Source: Heliocidaris erythrogramma
Taxonomy: Eukaryota; Echinodermata; Echinoidea; Camarodonta; Echinometridae
DNA: 64,000 bases
Direction of reading: 5' to 3'
NCBI GenBank assembly: GCA_025617745.1
Contig: CM046855.1
Span: forward strand, 14,663,880 to 14,727,879
Part shown: one piece after another, positions 35,601 through 45,929 of the stretch
How positions within the stretch are numbered: the first letter of the stretch is position 1
How the letters are laid out: every line of letters begins with the position of its first letter
Notes under the pieces: model-generated
What the model saw: only the letters and a program-made list of their open reading frames with translations
Database searches by the model: none
What the model was told of the DNA's origin: nothing
Made by a program: the position numbers and the translations under genes

Positions 35601-36097
35601 TTCTTCTATCAATGCATTTGTAGCAACGTGATTAAGGTTTTGAAAAGGAAAATGCTCTTAAGGAATACATAAAATAAAAGTTGTACCCTCAATTTATTCA
35701 TTTTCTTTCCTTTTTCTAATTTATAAATTTTGAATTCAATAAAGTTCAATGTACTGGGTAAAATGTAAACGAATGCAAAATATAAGCTGGAAAAATATAA
35801 ACTGGCGAATTCCTTAGCATATTGTGTATGCTCATTGCAGGACACAATTTGCTGTTTAAGCTTTCCACATGCAGTTACGCAAATTTATTTTAAGATTCTA
35901 GACTCTCTTTTTAAATGTTGAACTAAACATTTCTTGACAACTTCCTTCCAAAACGATCTTGATCCTCATTAGAGAAACACTGTCCTATGGTGATACAAGA
36001 TAACGGGTGGCCATCAGCTTTTATTCTCCACAAATTTGTAAGGCCAAATATTTTTTTCTTCTTCTTCTTTTTCCTTCAATCATTTCTTCGTTAATAG
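32607..36097. other. No gene seen
   Basis: No recognisable exon. The minus strand at 33.8-34.1 kb has His/Thr-rich frames produced by degenerate GATGGT-type simple sequence. A CT-rich stretch lies at about 34815-34880 and a CT-rich acceptor-like run at 36055-36097 leads into the candidate exon below. Confidence 0.45.
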
Positions 36098-36181
36098 CAT
36101 GCCCTGGTTCTCAAGCTGCGCAATGAAGCCGCAAGAGGTAGCAGTTTCACTTTCGGAAATGACTTGTACAATTACGTCTAA
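36098..36181 (+). CDS. Candidate terminal exon, unassigned
   Basis: A long pyrimidine tract ending in GTTAATAG precedes a GC-richer stretch open in one frame as HALVLKLRNEAARGSSFTFG, then NDLYNYV and a TAA at 36179-36181. A second frame is also open to a stop at 36185. I recognise neither peptide and found no upstream exon in phase. It may be the 3' end of an unseen gene, an alternative end of a longer transcript, or chance. Confidence 0.2.
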   Translation, partial: HALVLKLRNEAARGSSFTFGNDLYNYV

Positions 36182-36379
36182 ATAACCTGACAGATCTGGG
36201 CCCACTCGACTTGGAGAAGATGCAGTTTAGCCATAACGTTATTTTTACAACTGGCGTAAGTGTAAACTAGAAAATATGACAAGAACTGCGGATATATTAT
36301 GTCCACTTTTAAATGGGATAGGGAACAAAATAGATGCATCGCCTAAAAAAGGTTCGAAAATTGTGAAATCAAATCAGCC

Positions 36380-36879
36380 CATAGGCGTACCGAGGGAAAG
36401 GGGGGGGGGGGGGTGTTATGGGTGTTTTAGGTGTTCAAACCAGGGAGTTATCACAGTGATAACTCCTTGTCCAAACCGGGTCCGCTCGCTATGCATAAGG
36501 ACCGCTATTCATAGAAAACAGCTATTCATTTAACAAGCGTTATGAATAGCGGTCCTTATGAATAGTGAGATTAAGATAAAGGGGCAGACTGCTCTCCCCC
36601 CCGCCCCCGACAGCTTTTTACCCAAACCAAAAAAAAAGTATATATTCCCCCCTTTCTTTTAGATTTTTTTTTTGAGGGCTGGGGAAAAATAAATCTTGGA
36701 GGGCTGGCGACCCAAAAAAAATTCACTAAATTCTCACTGCCGCCCCCCCCCCCCCCCCTGAGCGATTTTTGAAGGGCTGGCGAGAAGAAAAAAATAGGGA
36801 TCTCCCTCTAAACAGTTTCCGCTCATCATTTCTTCGCAAGTTTTGCCCCTGTCGACGCCAAGGTCCCGGTACGCCACTG
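36380..36879. mobile_element. hAT-like non-autonomous element with internal hairpins
   Basis: The ends CATAGGCGTACCGAGGG and CCCGGTACGCCACTGG are imperfect inverted repeats of the kind seen in hAT elements (CAGTGGCGTA type). Inside are a 23-bp near-perfect palindrome at 36444-36466 (GGAGTTATCAC mirrored about one base) and a hairpin with exact 20-bp arms, CATAAGGACCGCTATTCATA at 36494-36513 and its complement at 36541-36560. G, C, A and T runs fill the rest, and GAGGGCTGGGG/GAGGGCTGGCG repeats occur. No target duplication is evident. Confidence 0.6.
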
Positions 36880-37354
36880 GTGCGATGAACATATATAACT
36901 ATACTAAAGATGGTTGGAAAAGACTTACTTTTGTAGGAAGGGTAGTGGCATTGGGGCCCTATATTCGACTAACGTCTCAAATTCCAATATAGACTGCACC
37001 AATTTACATTATTACAAATGAACACATTCCATTATCAACTGTCTCGTGGGTTCGCGATTCAAATAACATGCATATATTCACCTGTTCTGTACTTAGTTTA
37101 CGTAATAGCCATGACAGCAGTAAAGGGATGTTCTTTTGAACCATTGTGAAGGGTAGAATGATTATATTATCCACTCACTTTGTCCGTCATGTTCATGTTG
37201 CATGACAGACAATAAGATACTGGGAAAATATAACGCACTTGTACTTTAGTCTATTGATGGTCCTCGGCCCCTAATTAATTTGTATATAGTATACACCTTA
37301 TATTAATCATCTCAAAATTCATAATAATTCACAGATATTACTTTATTCTGATGA

Positions 37355-38345
37355 TAACTGTCAATATTTTTTATAATGCTTCTAATATTTCTGAAGTACA
37401 CGAAAATGATTTTGATTTAATTTGTAGATGGTTTCATAAAGAAGATGTTCATACACCCAAAGAAAACCATGACCATGTCTTAAATTAAATGATATCAACC
37501 TGCACTGGGTCGACAATATAAAATATTTAGGTGTCATACTTGACTCATAATTTACATGGTGTGACCATAAAAAATATATTTGTAAAAGATATCTCCCTCT
37601 ATTGGATGTATAAAACATTTAATACCTAATGAGACTTTAATAAACCTTTATTTTGCACTAATTTTACCACACATTGATTATTGTTGTACTGCATGTGGAA
37701 CTCGTTCGAAGACCAACGTATTAATAAAAATACAAAATAGATATATGCGAGATTGATTTTAAATAAGGATTATGATATTCCACTGTGCCTGCATGCTTCT
37801 TACAACTTTGCAATCTGTTTTAAATATCATTACTGTTTACTTGTCTTCAAAATTGTCAATTGGCTCCCACATACTTAAAACTGTTGATAAATCGTCGCAC
37901 AATTAACTATTGTATCCGGTTTCTATAATTCACTACTTGATAATTATAATCAATACCCCAAATCAGATTTCAAGAAAAGATCTTTCTCTTATAAAGCAAG
38001 CTTTCAGTTCAACAAAATTCCAATTCCAACTGCCAATCAGCAAAATCATAATTATAACATCCCCTATCATCTAAGATATTTAAAAACAACCTCTTTCTCC
38101 CTTTTCACTTTCTCCACCTTATTGGTTATCGTTGTAATTATTATATTGTGTATATTATGTATTTTTCATATTTTCTTGCATTATTTGTATTTTTTGTACT
38201 TCATACAGTTCATGTAAATTTATATCATGTATTCCGTTATTTCATGTTAACAGGGCGTGCTTGTAAGGCAGTGTTATTTTTTATATAACTGAAGGCACCT
38301 ACCCAGTATTTCAAATAAAACTTTGATAAATAAATAAATAAAAAA
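37355..38345 (+). pseudogene. Degenerate LINE reverse-transcriptase 3' part
   Basis: Broken frames give the C-terminal part of a non-LTR reverse transcriptase. An aspartate pair (GATGAT) at the start is followed by a shifted frame reading TVNIFYNASNISEVHENDFD, LICRWFH. Then WVDNIKYLGVILDS, a stop, FTWCDHKKYICKRYLPLLDV, and later LILPHIDYCCTACGTRSKTN, LIKIQNRYMRD. This order (DD box, FxWF, KYLGVxLD, LPHIDYC) is typical of Jockey/CR1-like LINEs. The copy ends in an ATAAATAAATAAATAAA tail at 38320-38345, as in LINE 3' ends. Several stops and shifts make it dead. The 5' part is missing. Confidence 0.85.
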
Positions 38346-38918
38346 GAGTAGAAAATGAGGTTTCGCCGTCAAAAGTTTTGTTGTACGAACAGAAAGAAAT
38401 TACTTTTCAAAAAGAATATTAAACTTAATGCATTCGCCACCTATATTTTACAGTAAAACTAATATCCATATTGTCATTTAGTCAGATTCATGATCTAACA
38501 TGCATGGATTAACAGTCCGCAACTCTTAAAGCAGCAGATATAATTTTGTTGTTTTATAGAAACAAACTTTGAATGTGACGTCTTCGTTTCTATAACATAA
38601 TAATAGCTGCATACAAAAACAATTTGTGAGTTTCTAACCCAAGGTAATACCTTGTTCCTTGATGCAAAACAGTTCAGTGATTTATCTATACTATAATATA
38701 TTGACATTCCGAAAAGATTTAAAAATCAACAAATTAGGTACAGTGACAGCGGATTATATAGCCTATATTACGCAGTCTATTATTTTCTATATGAACATTA
38801 GAAAAGTAAAATAACTCGCTTCTAAATCCTCAAAATATAAAAGGGTCTGGATTAACATATTCAGCTCTCCATGAATTTGCAATTGATCATTTTACAAAAG
38901 AGAAGTGTAACATCCACC
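38346..38918. other. No gene seen
   Basis: AT-rich spacer between the LINE remnant and the tRNA gene. Four T's on the minus strand (38896-38899), about 20 bases past the tRNA 3' end, are a likely pol III terminator. Confidence 0.5.
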
Positions 38919-38991
38919 AGCCGCCTGTGAGATTTGAACTCACGACCCCTGGTTTACAAGACCAGTGCTCTAACCCCTGAGCTAAGGCGGC
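38919..38991 (-). tRNA. tRNA-Thr (anticodon TGT)
   Basis: On the minus strand the 73-base gene folds into a full cloverleaf. Acceptor stem GCCGCCT pairs with AGGCGGC; D stem GCTC with GAGC; anticodon stem CTGGT with ACCAG around the loop CTTGTAA; T stem GTGAG with CTCAC around TTCAAAT. The anticodon TGT reads ACA, threonine. A box TTAGCTCAGGGG and B box AGTTCAAATCT are intact. No intron and no encoded CCA. A T-rich terminator follows about 20 bases downstream. No mismatch in any stem, so this is probably functional and not a SINE head. Confidence 0.94.
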
Positions 38992-41900
38992 TTACTTGTG
39001 CAATCAACAGCTTATATCCCTTTTGTAAGCATGGCGTTCACTCGTCCCTCGTCCGTCAGCTGTTGTCATCAAGGATAGATATATTGATTGATTGCTTCCT
39101 ACCAATTAGCACTGGCTTACACTGTTTAATGAGAATCATTGATTTTGGTTTTTCTCGGCTCTGTTCCAATAAACCCACAAGTGTCCTCAAATATTAGTCA
39201 GTTGCTGCCGGTTTGGAGAATTTCGAGAGTATTGTAAAGATTAAACAACTATTTTCATATAGGCCTAATGATAAGTTTGGTAAAAAATTACAATGATATA
39301 ACTGATATTCAGTAGTGAAAGTGAAACAATATAACAACTATTATTGGATTATTTAGAATTATCGCTAGTTATTATTACCATTACTATAAATGAAAAAAAG
39401 TATTCTACTTTTGTTGTCAGGTTTTATTTGCTGTATATAGGATGGTGTTAAATTTCAGTCCCTGTCATTCTGTAATCAATTTGATGAATTTGCTTGTTTA
39501 CAAGCGTTTCTTATGATTTTAGTCTTCCGTCTGCCTTCAGAATGTAACAACCTTTGAAATTTACATCGGTAAAATCAAATTTGAAGAAAAAATCTTCTGC
39601 ATTAGTTGTCACGATTTTTGTGCGTTGAGGAAATGTAACAATCAATCAGGATATTTACCTATAGGCTTATGCAAGCTGTAGCTAGTATTGTGTCTTATTT
39701 TGGTCTTGATTGTTTTGCTTTTCCTAATCTTATATAAGAGATAATGTTGACAGGTCCGTGGTCCATTTTCGGACATAATCATGGTCATAATTATTGATTA
39801 TTTTTGAGTAAAATGCAACCCGTGTATTATAGGGTGGTTTCTCACTTTCTCAGAAGTGTTATAGCATAATTTCCATTTTAGTAAATGGAAGTTCCTAATA
39901 AAAGAACAAACTTTTCCACAGGAAATAATAATTTTGTGATAATGTGATTATATCACCAACTAGAAATCGGTAATTATTGTCATGGGAACATTTTACTCTT
40001 GGCCTATTAATCTTAAAATTAAATTGTTCATGCTTTTCATTCACAAAATGAATTTGTTTATTCATAACTAAATATTGTAAATACTTTTTTAATGGTCTTT
40101 TCTTAGGAGTTTCTTTATCTACGTTCTCCCTCACTTGGGAATTGCTGTTGAAAATAAAGAGCTTATTAATAGAATCGAATCTTATATATAGCTCAGCGAG
40201 CCTTCAAAAAACGATATATACTTATTTTTTTCGAAGGGAATAGACTTTATAATTTGTTACGTGCTTTCAACGATTCCACAAATCAAACAATACATATATT
40301 TGTTTTCTTTTGTTTTGTTTTTTAATCACATACAGGTGTTTTTCAAAGTGAAACTAAGCATAAAATGAAATAAAATACAATCTTTATTCAAATCAAATTA
40401 GTTATCATATGACAAAATAAATACATGATATTATATCTAAACTATTTTTATAAGGATTCTGAATTCATATGAATTCATATATGCATTATTCATAAATATT
40501 ATGAATGTTGATGCCATGAACTTTCGATAATTTTGTTCTGCCAATTCCTATCTGAACACAAATCCTCTTCTTTCTAGCAATCATATCCCTTATTACCTCT
40601 TTACTCCTTTCTGAAATATTTGAATAACAACGAAAAATATTCTTTTTGTCAAATATATTTAGCATTATAATTGGCTTTTATTTTGATACCATGGATTCTG
40701 AATTTTGTTACGATACAACGCATTTTATTAATTTAGGTAAACATTCACAATTCGATCCTTTGGACCGCTGCGGAGATGTATTTGAATAAACCATGTTGAA
40801 TGAATTAAAGACTAGGCCTACTCATGAGTAATGTATAATAACCATATACTATAGGGGGAGTATTGTGCATGAATCCTGAAATTTAACACGCAGGAAAGCT
40901 ACCAATATGGTAGGAAATATTCACCTCCAGTTTTATCATAATAAAGTTGTGAAAATGTGAACCAATAATCAGAGCAAGAATTTACCGTTGGATCGTAAAA
41001 GTAATGGAAGTGAATAATCTATATTCAAAACATATGAACACAGTATCATGGCGTCTTAATAACCCGTATATGATACACATTTCAAAGAAATTTCAATACC
41101 TGTTTTATATTTTGTCCATTCAAGCATAGAGTATGTCACTAATCTTATACGCTGCGAAGTGCGATTCTATAATTATTCCGTCCAGGAAATAGTTGTCTGG
41201 GCAACACTTACAGTATTATGACACTACGGACAAGATTAGACTTATTGAGCTAACGATATGACGTAATAAAAGAAACATACAGTAAGAAAGAGGTGAATTG
41301 ATATAGAAATGGGCATGAATTGTTGTAAGCGAACATGGCAAGACACTCTGTAGGCCTATAATCATTCCCAGTATTTTAACAAGAAGGACTTGTGGTAAAA
41401 CAAGAACAGCAAAAGTCATGTGAAACACAGCATTACAAACTAAACACCAATATTTTCACAATATTCCTAAACGGAATTTAATTTTACATAGGAAAGAGAA
41501 AATAAAAACATGCATTCATCTCTTCCAGTACGACCTTAATTTTCAACAATTATATTCGTTAAAACCGTTGACACGTAAGAGTGACGTTGGTAAGACAACA
41601 TTCCTTATTTCACGATTCATAATATTCCTATTGACTTAGCATTTTTTCCAGAAATATATTTATCTACAATAATTGTGTCGTACTACACAAATCCCTGAGA
41701 AACGAATATGTCTCTAGACCGTTCGACGCATGAAGGTTACATGTAGTTATATAGCGGTAGAGTATATTTACAATAACAGTGTAATGAACATCGATCTGCT
41801 GCTAATGATAAGACGGTGAATGTTAAAATGGTCTAAAATAGCTACTTCAATAATGCCTATATACCAGAGCAGCTACACTTCGAATATAAAGTAGAACACT

Positions 41901-42862
41901 CAAGAAAATCACAAATATGGCAATTAATGTATCACTAGAAATTGGGAAGCTTACAGATGGCAATCGTATAAGTTTTATGTCAACTGCGTATATGATGATT
42001 ATAAAAACAACATAAATAAAAGCTCTTCTCAGCATGTGGAATATCCGAGGATTCGCCAGAAATATAGCGATGTTTTGATGTCGTCATACGAGGGATCGAT
42101 CCTGCTTAAGCAGACGACGTCCTATAATGAATGAACGTAATTGAAATGCAATTATTTATCAAATTATAAAGAGTTTGGTACATTTAAACATGACCTTATT
42201 TCACACCATTCGAAAAGGGAAAGTGAACTGATTCTGATAACTAAAACCGTTTGATTGTAAATACACAGGAGAAGGGTCAATGATCAATGAAATAAACCCC
42301 ATTTTCAAATTGAAAAGCCCTGCGAATAATAGCTGGATGGTATTCGTTCCCTCTTGAAACGCCGAACATGCCGCGGTGCAAGCAGCTGAAAATACAATGG
42401 CGTCTTATTTTGTTTACAAGTGACTGATTCCTTTATTTTTTTAACGCTGCATTTTTCATCAAAATAATACCATACACGAAGTTAAGAGTGAGGCAACAGA
42501 CTAACATTAAGACTGACGCTAGTCAAGTAAGAGAAATAAGTGAAGAGGAGATGACAAAACAGGCACTGAAAAATGTGTATAATGTTATGGGACATCGTCT
42601 GCTTAGACAGGACTCGCCCCTCTTGTGTCGTCACACATCTCAGCAGCGTTCAAGGAGCTTTTCAGCTGCTATATCGGGGGCTGTATTTTACCGTTTTATA
42701 ATTGATAATAATCATTAATTCAAATGTTTCCAAGCTTTAAATTTGGATAACCTTGTTTAATTTATGCCATCTATGCAATAATAAGTATTAAGCCAATATT
42801 TAAAATCATCAGTGTTCTACTTTAAGTATAAAGCCTGGTTTTTATTTTCATCACATCAATTT
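38992..42862. other. AT-rich spacer; no confident gene
   Basis: No supported exon. A frame at about 42488-42718 gives EISEEEMTKQALKNVYNVMG and a Ser/Arg-rich end; it looks more protein-like than its surroundings, but no splice partners, family match or upstream ATG (the first is at 42551) support it. Confidence 0.4.
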
Positions 42863-43072
42863 ACTGTAAAACCAGAAACGTTCGCGACATGAAACTTTCG
42901 CAAATTGTAAAATGACAGCCATTTTCACAGCAAGAAACTTTCACGATTTGCAAAAAGTTAGTGTTGTGTCAATTATCATTCAATGATTTCACGGCATGAA
43001 ATTTTCGCGAATCTGAGCCACTCGCGAAAATCGCGAACATTAAAATGCTCGCGAAAGTTTCTGTTTTCACAG
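42863..43072. mobile_element. MITE of the CTGTAAAACCAG family
   Basis: It begins TACTGTAAAACCAGAAACG and ends AAAGTTTCTGTTTTCACAG, which are inverted termini. Internal motifs alternate TTCGCGA and GAAACTTTCGC, so the whole ~210-bp element is loosely palindromic. A degraded copy in the opposite orientation lies at 11206-11389. Confidence 0.75.
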
Positions 43073-43247
43073 ATAGATCCCTGGAACTCACAAATATTGA
43101 CTGGGACGAAGTCCTGTACAGAGTACAAGACCAATTTCCTTTATCCAACGCAATACCATTCAACAGCAAAATAAGTAGAAGAGATAAGCAAATACGCATT
43201 ATTGCTCCACTATTGATTTTTTTTCCGGGGGCTGTGGATTTCATGTG

Positions 43248-43371
43248 AAGTGGCGTATCCAGCATAGGGCGGAACTAGATTAGGCCTTCCCACCTGCATA
43301 CCCATCAAACAAAGCAATATAGTATCTGTTGGACTTCAAGGTTGCTTCAGATTATGATGGATACGCCACTG
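43248..43371. mobile_element. hAT-type MITE (GTGGCGTATCCA termini)
   Basis: AAGTGGCGTATCCAGCAT at the left is mirrored by ATGATGGATACGCCACTG at the right, giving about 13 bp of exact inversion. The 124-bp element has no coding capacity. The flanks do not show an exact 8-bp duplication, so it may be old. Confidence 0.7.
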
Positions 43372-44818
43372 CGTGGACGCCTTAACGATTTATCCTTTAT
43401 AAGGCAGACATTTATTTTGTATAGTGCTCGGTTGCGAATCCTGTCAAAATGAATGACAACGCACGCGGCGCATAAGTTTCGTGTTGCAGACGAGAAATCA
43501 TGAAAGGAATTTTTGGCGGGAAGTCGTAGTTGCACAAAAGTACAATGTCCTCAAGGTGTTTGACCAGCTAGTAACCGAAGTACATTGACTTCGGTCTTCT
43601 ACATAGTTTAGTTGTTAGCATTCTTTTCTCCTTTTCGTTAACAATTTTGTAGAGTGGCTGACAGACCTACTACAAATACAATTTTCTTCACATGGGGCCA
43701 TCTAACCCAACGAACACTCAGGTACAAGAAAGTGACAGAAAGAGGTCGCTATCAATCCTAACATTTTCATAGAGGGACGCTGTGAATGCCTTCAGATATG
43801 AGTGATATGGTTTCTAAAGTAAGAAAACATGAAATAAAGAATGAAAACAAATACATCATTTTGCTTTCTCTAATTATCTATTTGATTTTAGGGCCACTGG
43901 TTAAATGGTGATTCAACACTTTTTTAAAGCGCGTATCGGTTCATTGATCCGGCGATGTAAATTAAAATGCAGCGTTAGGCCGATTATTGCATAGTTCTAG
44001 CTCCATAATCCAATGTATACCAAACATTACAACAATGTAATTGATGTCATTCAAAATCAAATTTGAAGGGATGTATAAGCCAAAAATTAAATCCTTTGGA
44101 ATAAAAGTAATGTACATTTCAACATTATGAATCACTACTCTATAACAATATATAGCATAGAATATACCCGTGACTATTTCAGTACAATATTATTCTTGCA
44201 AATACTTTTATCGCTACACCCCAATATAATCAGAAAGGCTTCCAAACCACGCTTTGTAATATAATACCATAAAATGGACGTCGTATAATTACGATGATCA
44301 ACTGTTGCAAAGAATAATATGAACAATAAATTCCTAGTAACATTCCACAACAAAATACTCTTACGGGAGTTGAGTTATTTATCGTGTTGGGTTATATCAT
44401 TTTGAGGTAGTAAATATTATAAGAAATCGAATAAAAAATCGTACGCTATGTCGTCGAATATTCACAAGTTGGTATCAATCACCCAACACAAGGATAAAAT
44501 GCATCATCGAATTCACTTGCAATATGACATTCATAAAATATCATATGGAATCGAATTTTATTTTGATTAATTCAACCAGCATGAAAGAGGATGGTTGCTC
44601 TGATTGGGTGAATCTGTAAAATCTCTAAAAACTCAGAAATATTTATTGGTTATTGATGTGAAGCTTTATGGCGTAATGAATAAAACAGCTGTATGTTTCG
44701 ACATACAAGATACAGCAGTTTGAACCTTGTGCAATCATGATTAAGGTAGCAATGTTACTATTTCCCCAAAGAAGATTTGGAAATCAGACTTAAAATGATG
44801 TAAGGACTAGTATGGTAT
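43372..44818. other. Spacer; one E2F-like motif
   Basis: No gene seen. TTTTGGCGGGAA at 43511-43522 matches the E2F consensus, but without a gene start beside it the site has no clear role. AATAAA on the minus strand (plus-strand TTTATT near 44642) could be a distal polyadenylation signal for isthmin. Confidence 0.4.
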
Positions 44819-44856
44819 CAGTGGTGTAGCTAAGGGCTCCCGGGGCATGCATCTCC

Positions 44857-45017
44857 CAGTGGCAGATCCAGAAATCTGAAATGGGGGGGGGGGGGGGCGC
44901 CAGCGGCGAGGGAGCGGAGGGTGTGGGTGTGGGAGGGGATATCCCCTCCACAGTAAAAGTCACAAAACAGAAAAATTTAAGGGGGCGCACGGGTGCCCCT
45001 GCCTGGATCCGCCACTG
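44857..45017. mobile_element. Inner hAT-type MITE with 8-bp target duplication
   Basis: CAGTGGCAGATCCAG at the left mirrors CTGGATCCGCCACTG at the right with one mismatch. TCTCCCAG occurs on both sides (44852-44859 and 45018-45025); the left copy overlaps the first three bases of the element, as if one CAG of CAGCAG had been lost. A long G run follows the left end. Confidence 0.8.
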
Positions 45018-45218
45018 TCTCCCAGTCAAATGACAATAAAATAGAAAGTGAGAGAAAGAGGGAAAAAAGGAAGACAGAAGAGGAAACAAAAAATGGAACC
45101 CCAAAATAATATAATGCACCCCTCCTACACCCTCCCCTACCGGCCTCGTTTCTCGCAACTACCTAACATTTCTGGTGCCCACTCCCCCATGACACCAGTG
45201 ACCCTAAACGGCTTGACC

Positions 45219-45367
45219 AGAGCCATCGATACACAGAGTTTGGCCAACTCGGTTTCAGTTGAGCACAACAAGGCGTCCTTTGTTGCATGCTTGTCTAACA
45301 AAGCAACATGCGCCATATCGTTACCTACTGGAGCCGAGTTGGCAAAACTCTGTGTATAAATGGCTCT
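45219..45367. mobile_element. Palindromic MITE (AGAGCCAT)
   Basis: The left arm AGAGCCATCGATACACAGAG followed by TTTGGCCAACTCGG is mirrored by the right arm CCGAGTTGGCAAAACTCTGT followed by GTATAAATGGCTCT. Arms are about 34 bp with few mismatches; total length about 149 bp. Confidence 0.85.
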
Positions 45368-45435
45368 AGGCTGGACCAATGCTACGTCACTGGCTGGTAT
45401 TACACTTTCACCAACAATAAGAAACAGAAGTTTGT

Positions 45436-45929
45436 TCAGAAGTCTATAGCTTCCTCAACCTGAGATAAGAAAGTCTCTAAATTTGGAATGTCTGGACATT
45501 CTCTGCCGTTATTGGGTTGTCTGATGCGGTTGTACTTGGTCCAGTCACCCTTGCATATAATCCAAGGCAAGATGTCGATCTTGTGATGGAGTTCCTGTGA
45601 GATCTGGGCGGTGATGAGCTGCGGCGTACCAGCCCCTTGTCCTCTGGTAATCAACCTCTGATTGGCGTCGTAGCAGCACTGTTGGGAGGCGAGTGAGGTA
45701 CTGTGATACGATCGTAGTGACAGGATGCAACTCACGGCAGTGGGCTTGTAGATATCAAGACGAGTCGCCTCAGGGTCTTGCTCAATCCAATGGAACTCTC
45801 TTCCTTGCTGGGGATCCACGATGGCGTTGTTGGTAGGAAAGTTGCAAGGACAGCTAGGGAGGTCATCTAGACGTGATAAATAGGACACCAGCTTCTCACT
45901 ACGACACTGCATCCACTCCTCACAGCTGT
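45436..45929 (-). CDS. ISM1: Isthmin exon 5 (AMOP domain and stop)
   Basis: 494 bases including the TGA stop at 45436-45438. Encodes the AMOP domain and ends QVEEAIDF. Acceptor TTGATGATTATTTCAG. Cysteine spacing and the CCYDANQRLITRG block match vertebrate isthmin. Confidence 0.95.

Larger units (their letters stand above)
44819..45392. mobile_element. Outer hAT-like element carrying two nested insertions
   Basis: The ends CAGTGGTGTAGCTAAGG and ATGCTACGTCACTG are imperfect inverted hAT-type termini. Flanking octamers TATGGTAT (44811-44818) and GCTGGTAT (45393-45400) agree at six of eight bases, a plausible aged target duplication. Two younger elements lie within it (44857-45017 and 45219-45367). 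The right end is only about 40 bases from the isthmin stop codon, so the element probably lies in that gene's 3' UTR. Confidence 0.6.

Noticed and set aside
42551..42718. Small protein starting MTKQALKNVYN
   Set aside because: Protein-like composition only; no splice sites, promoter or family support.
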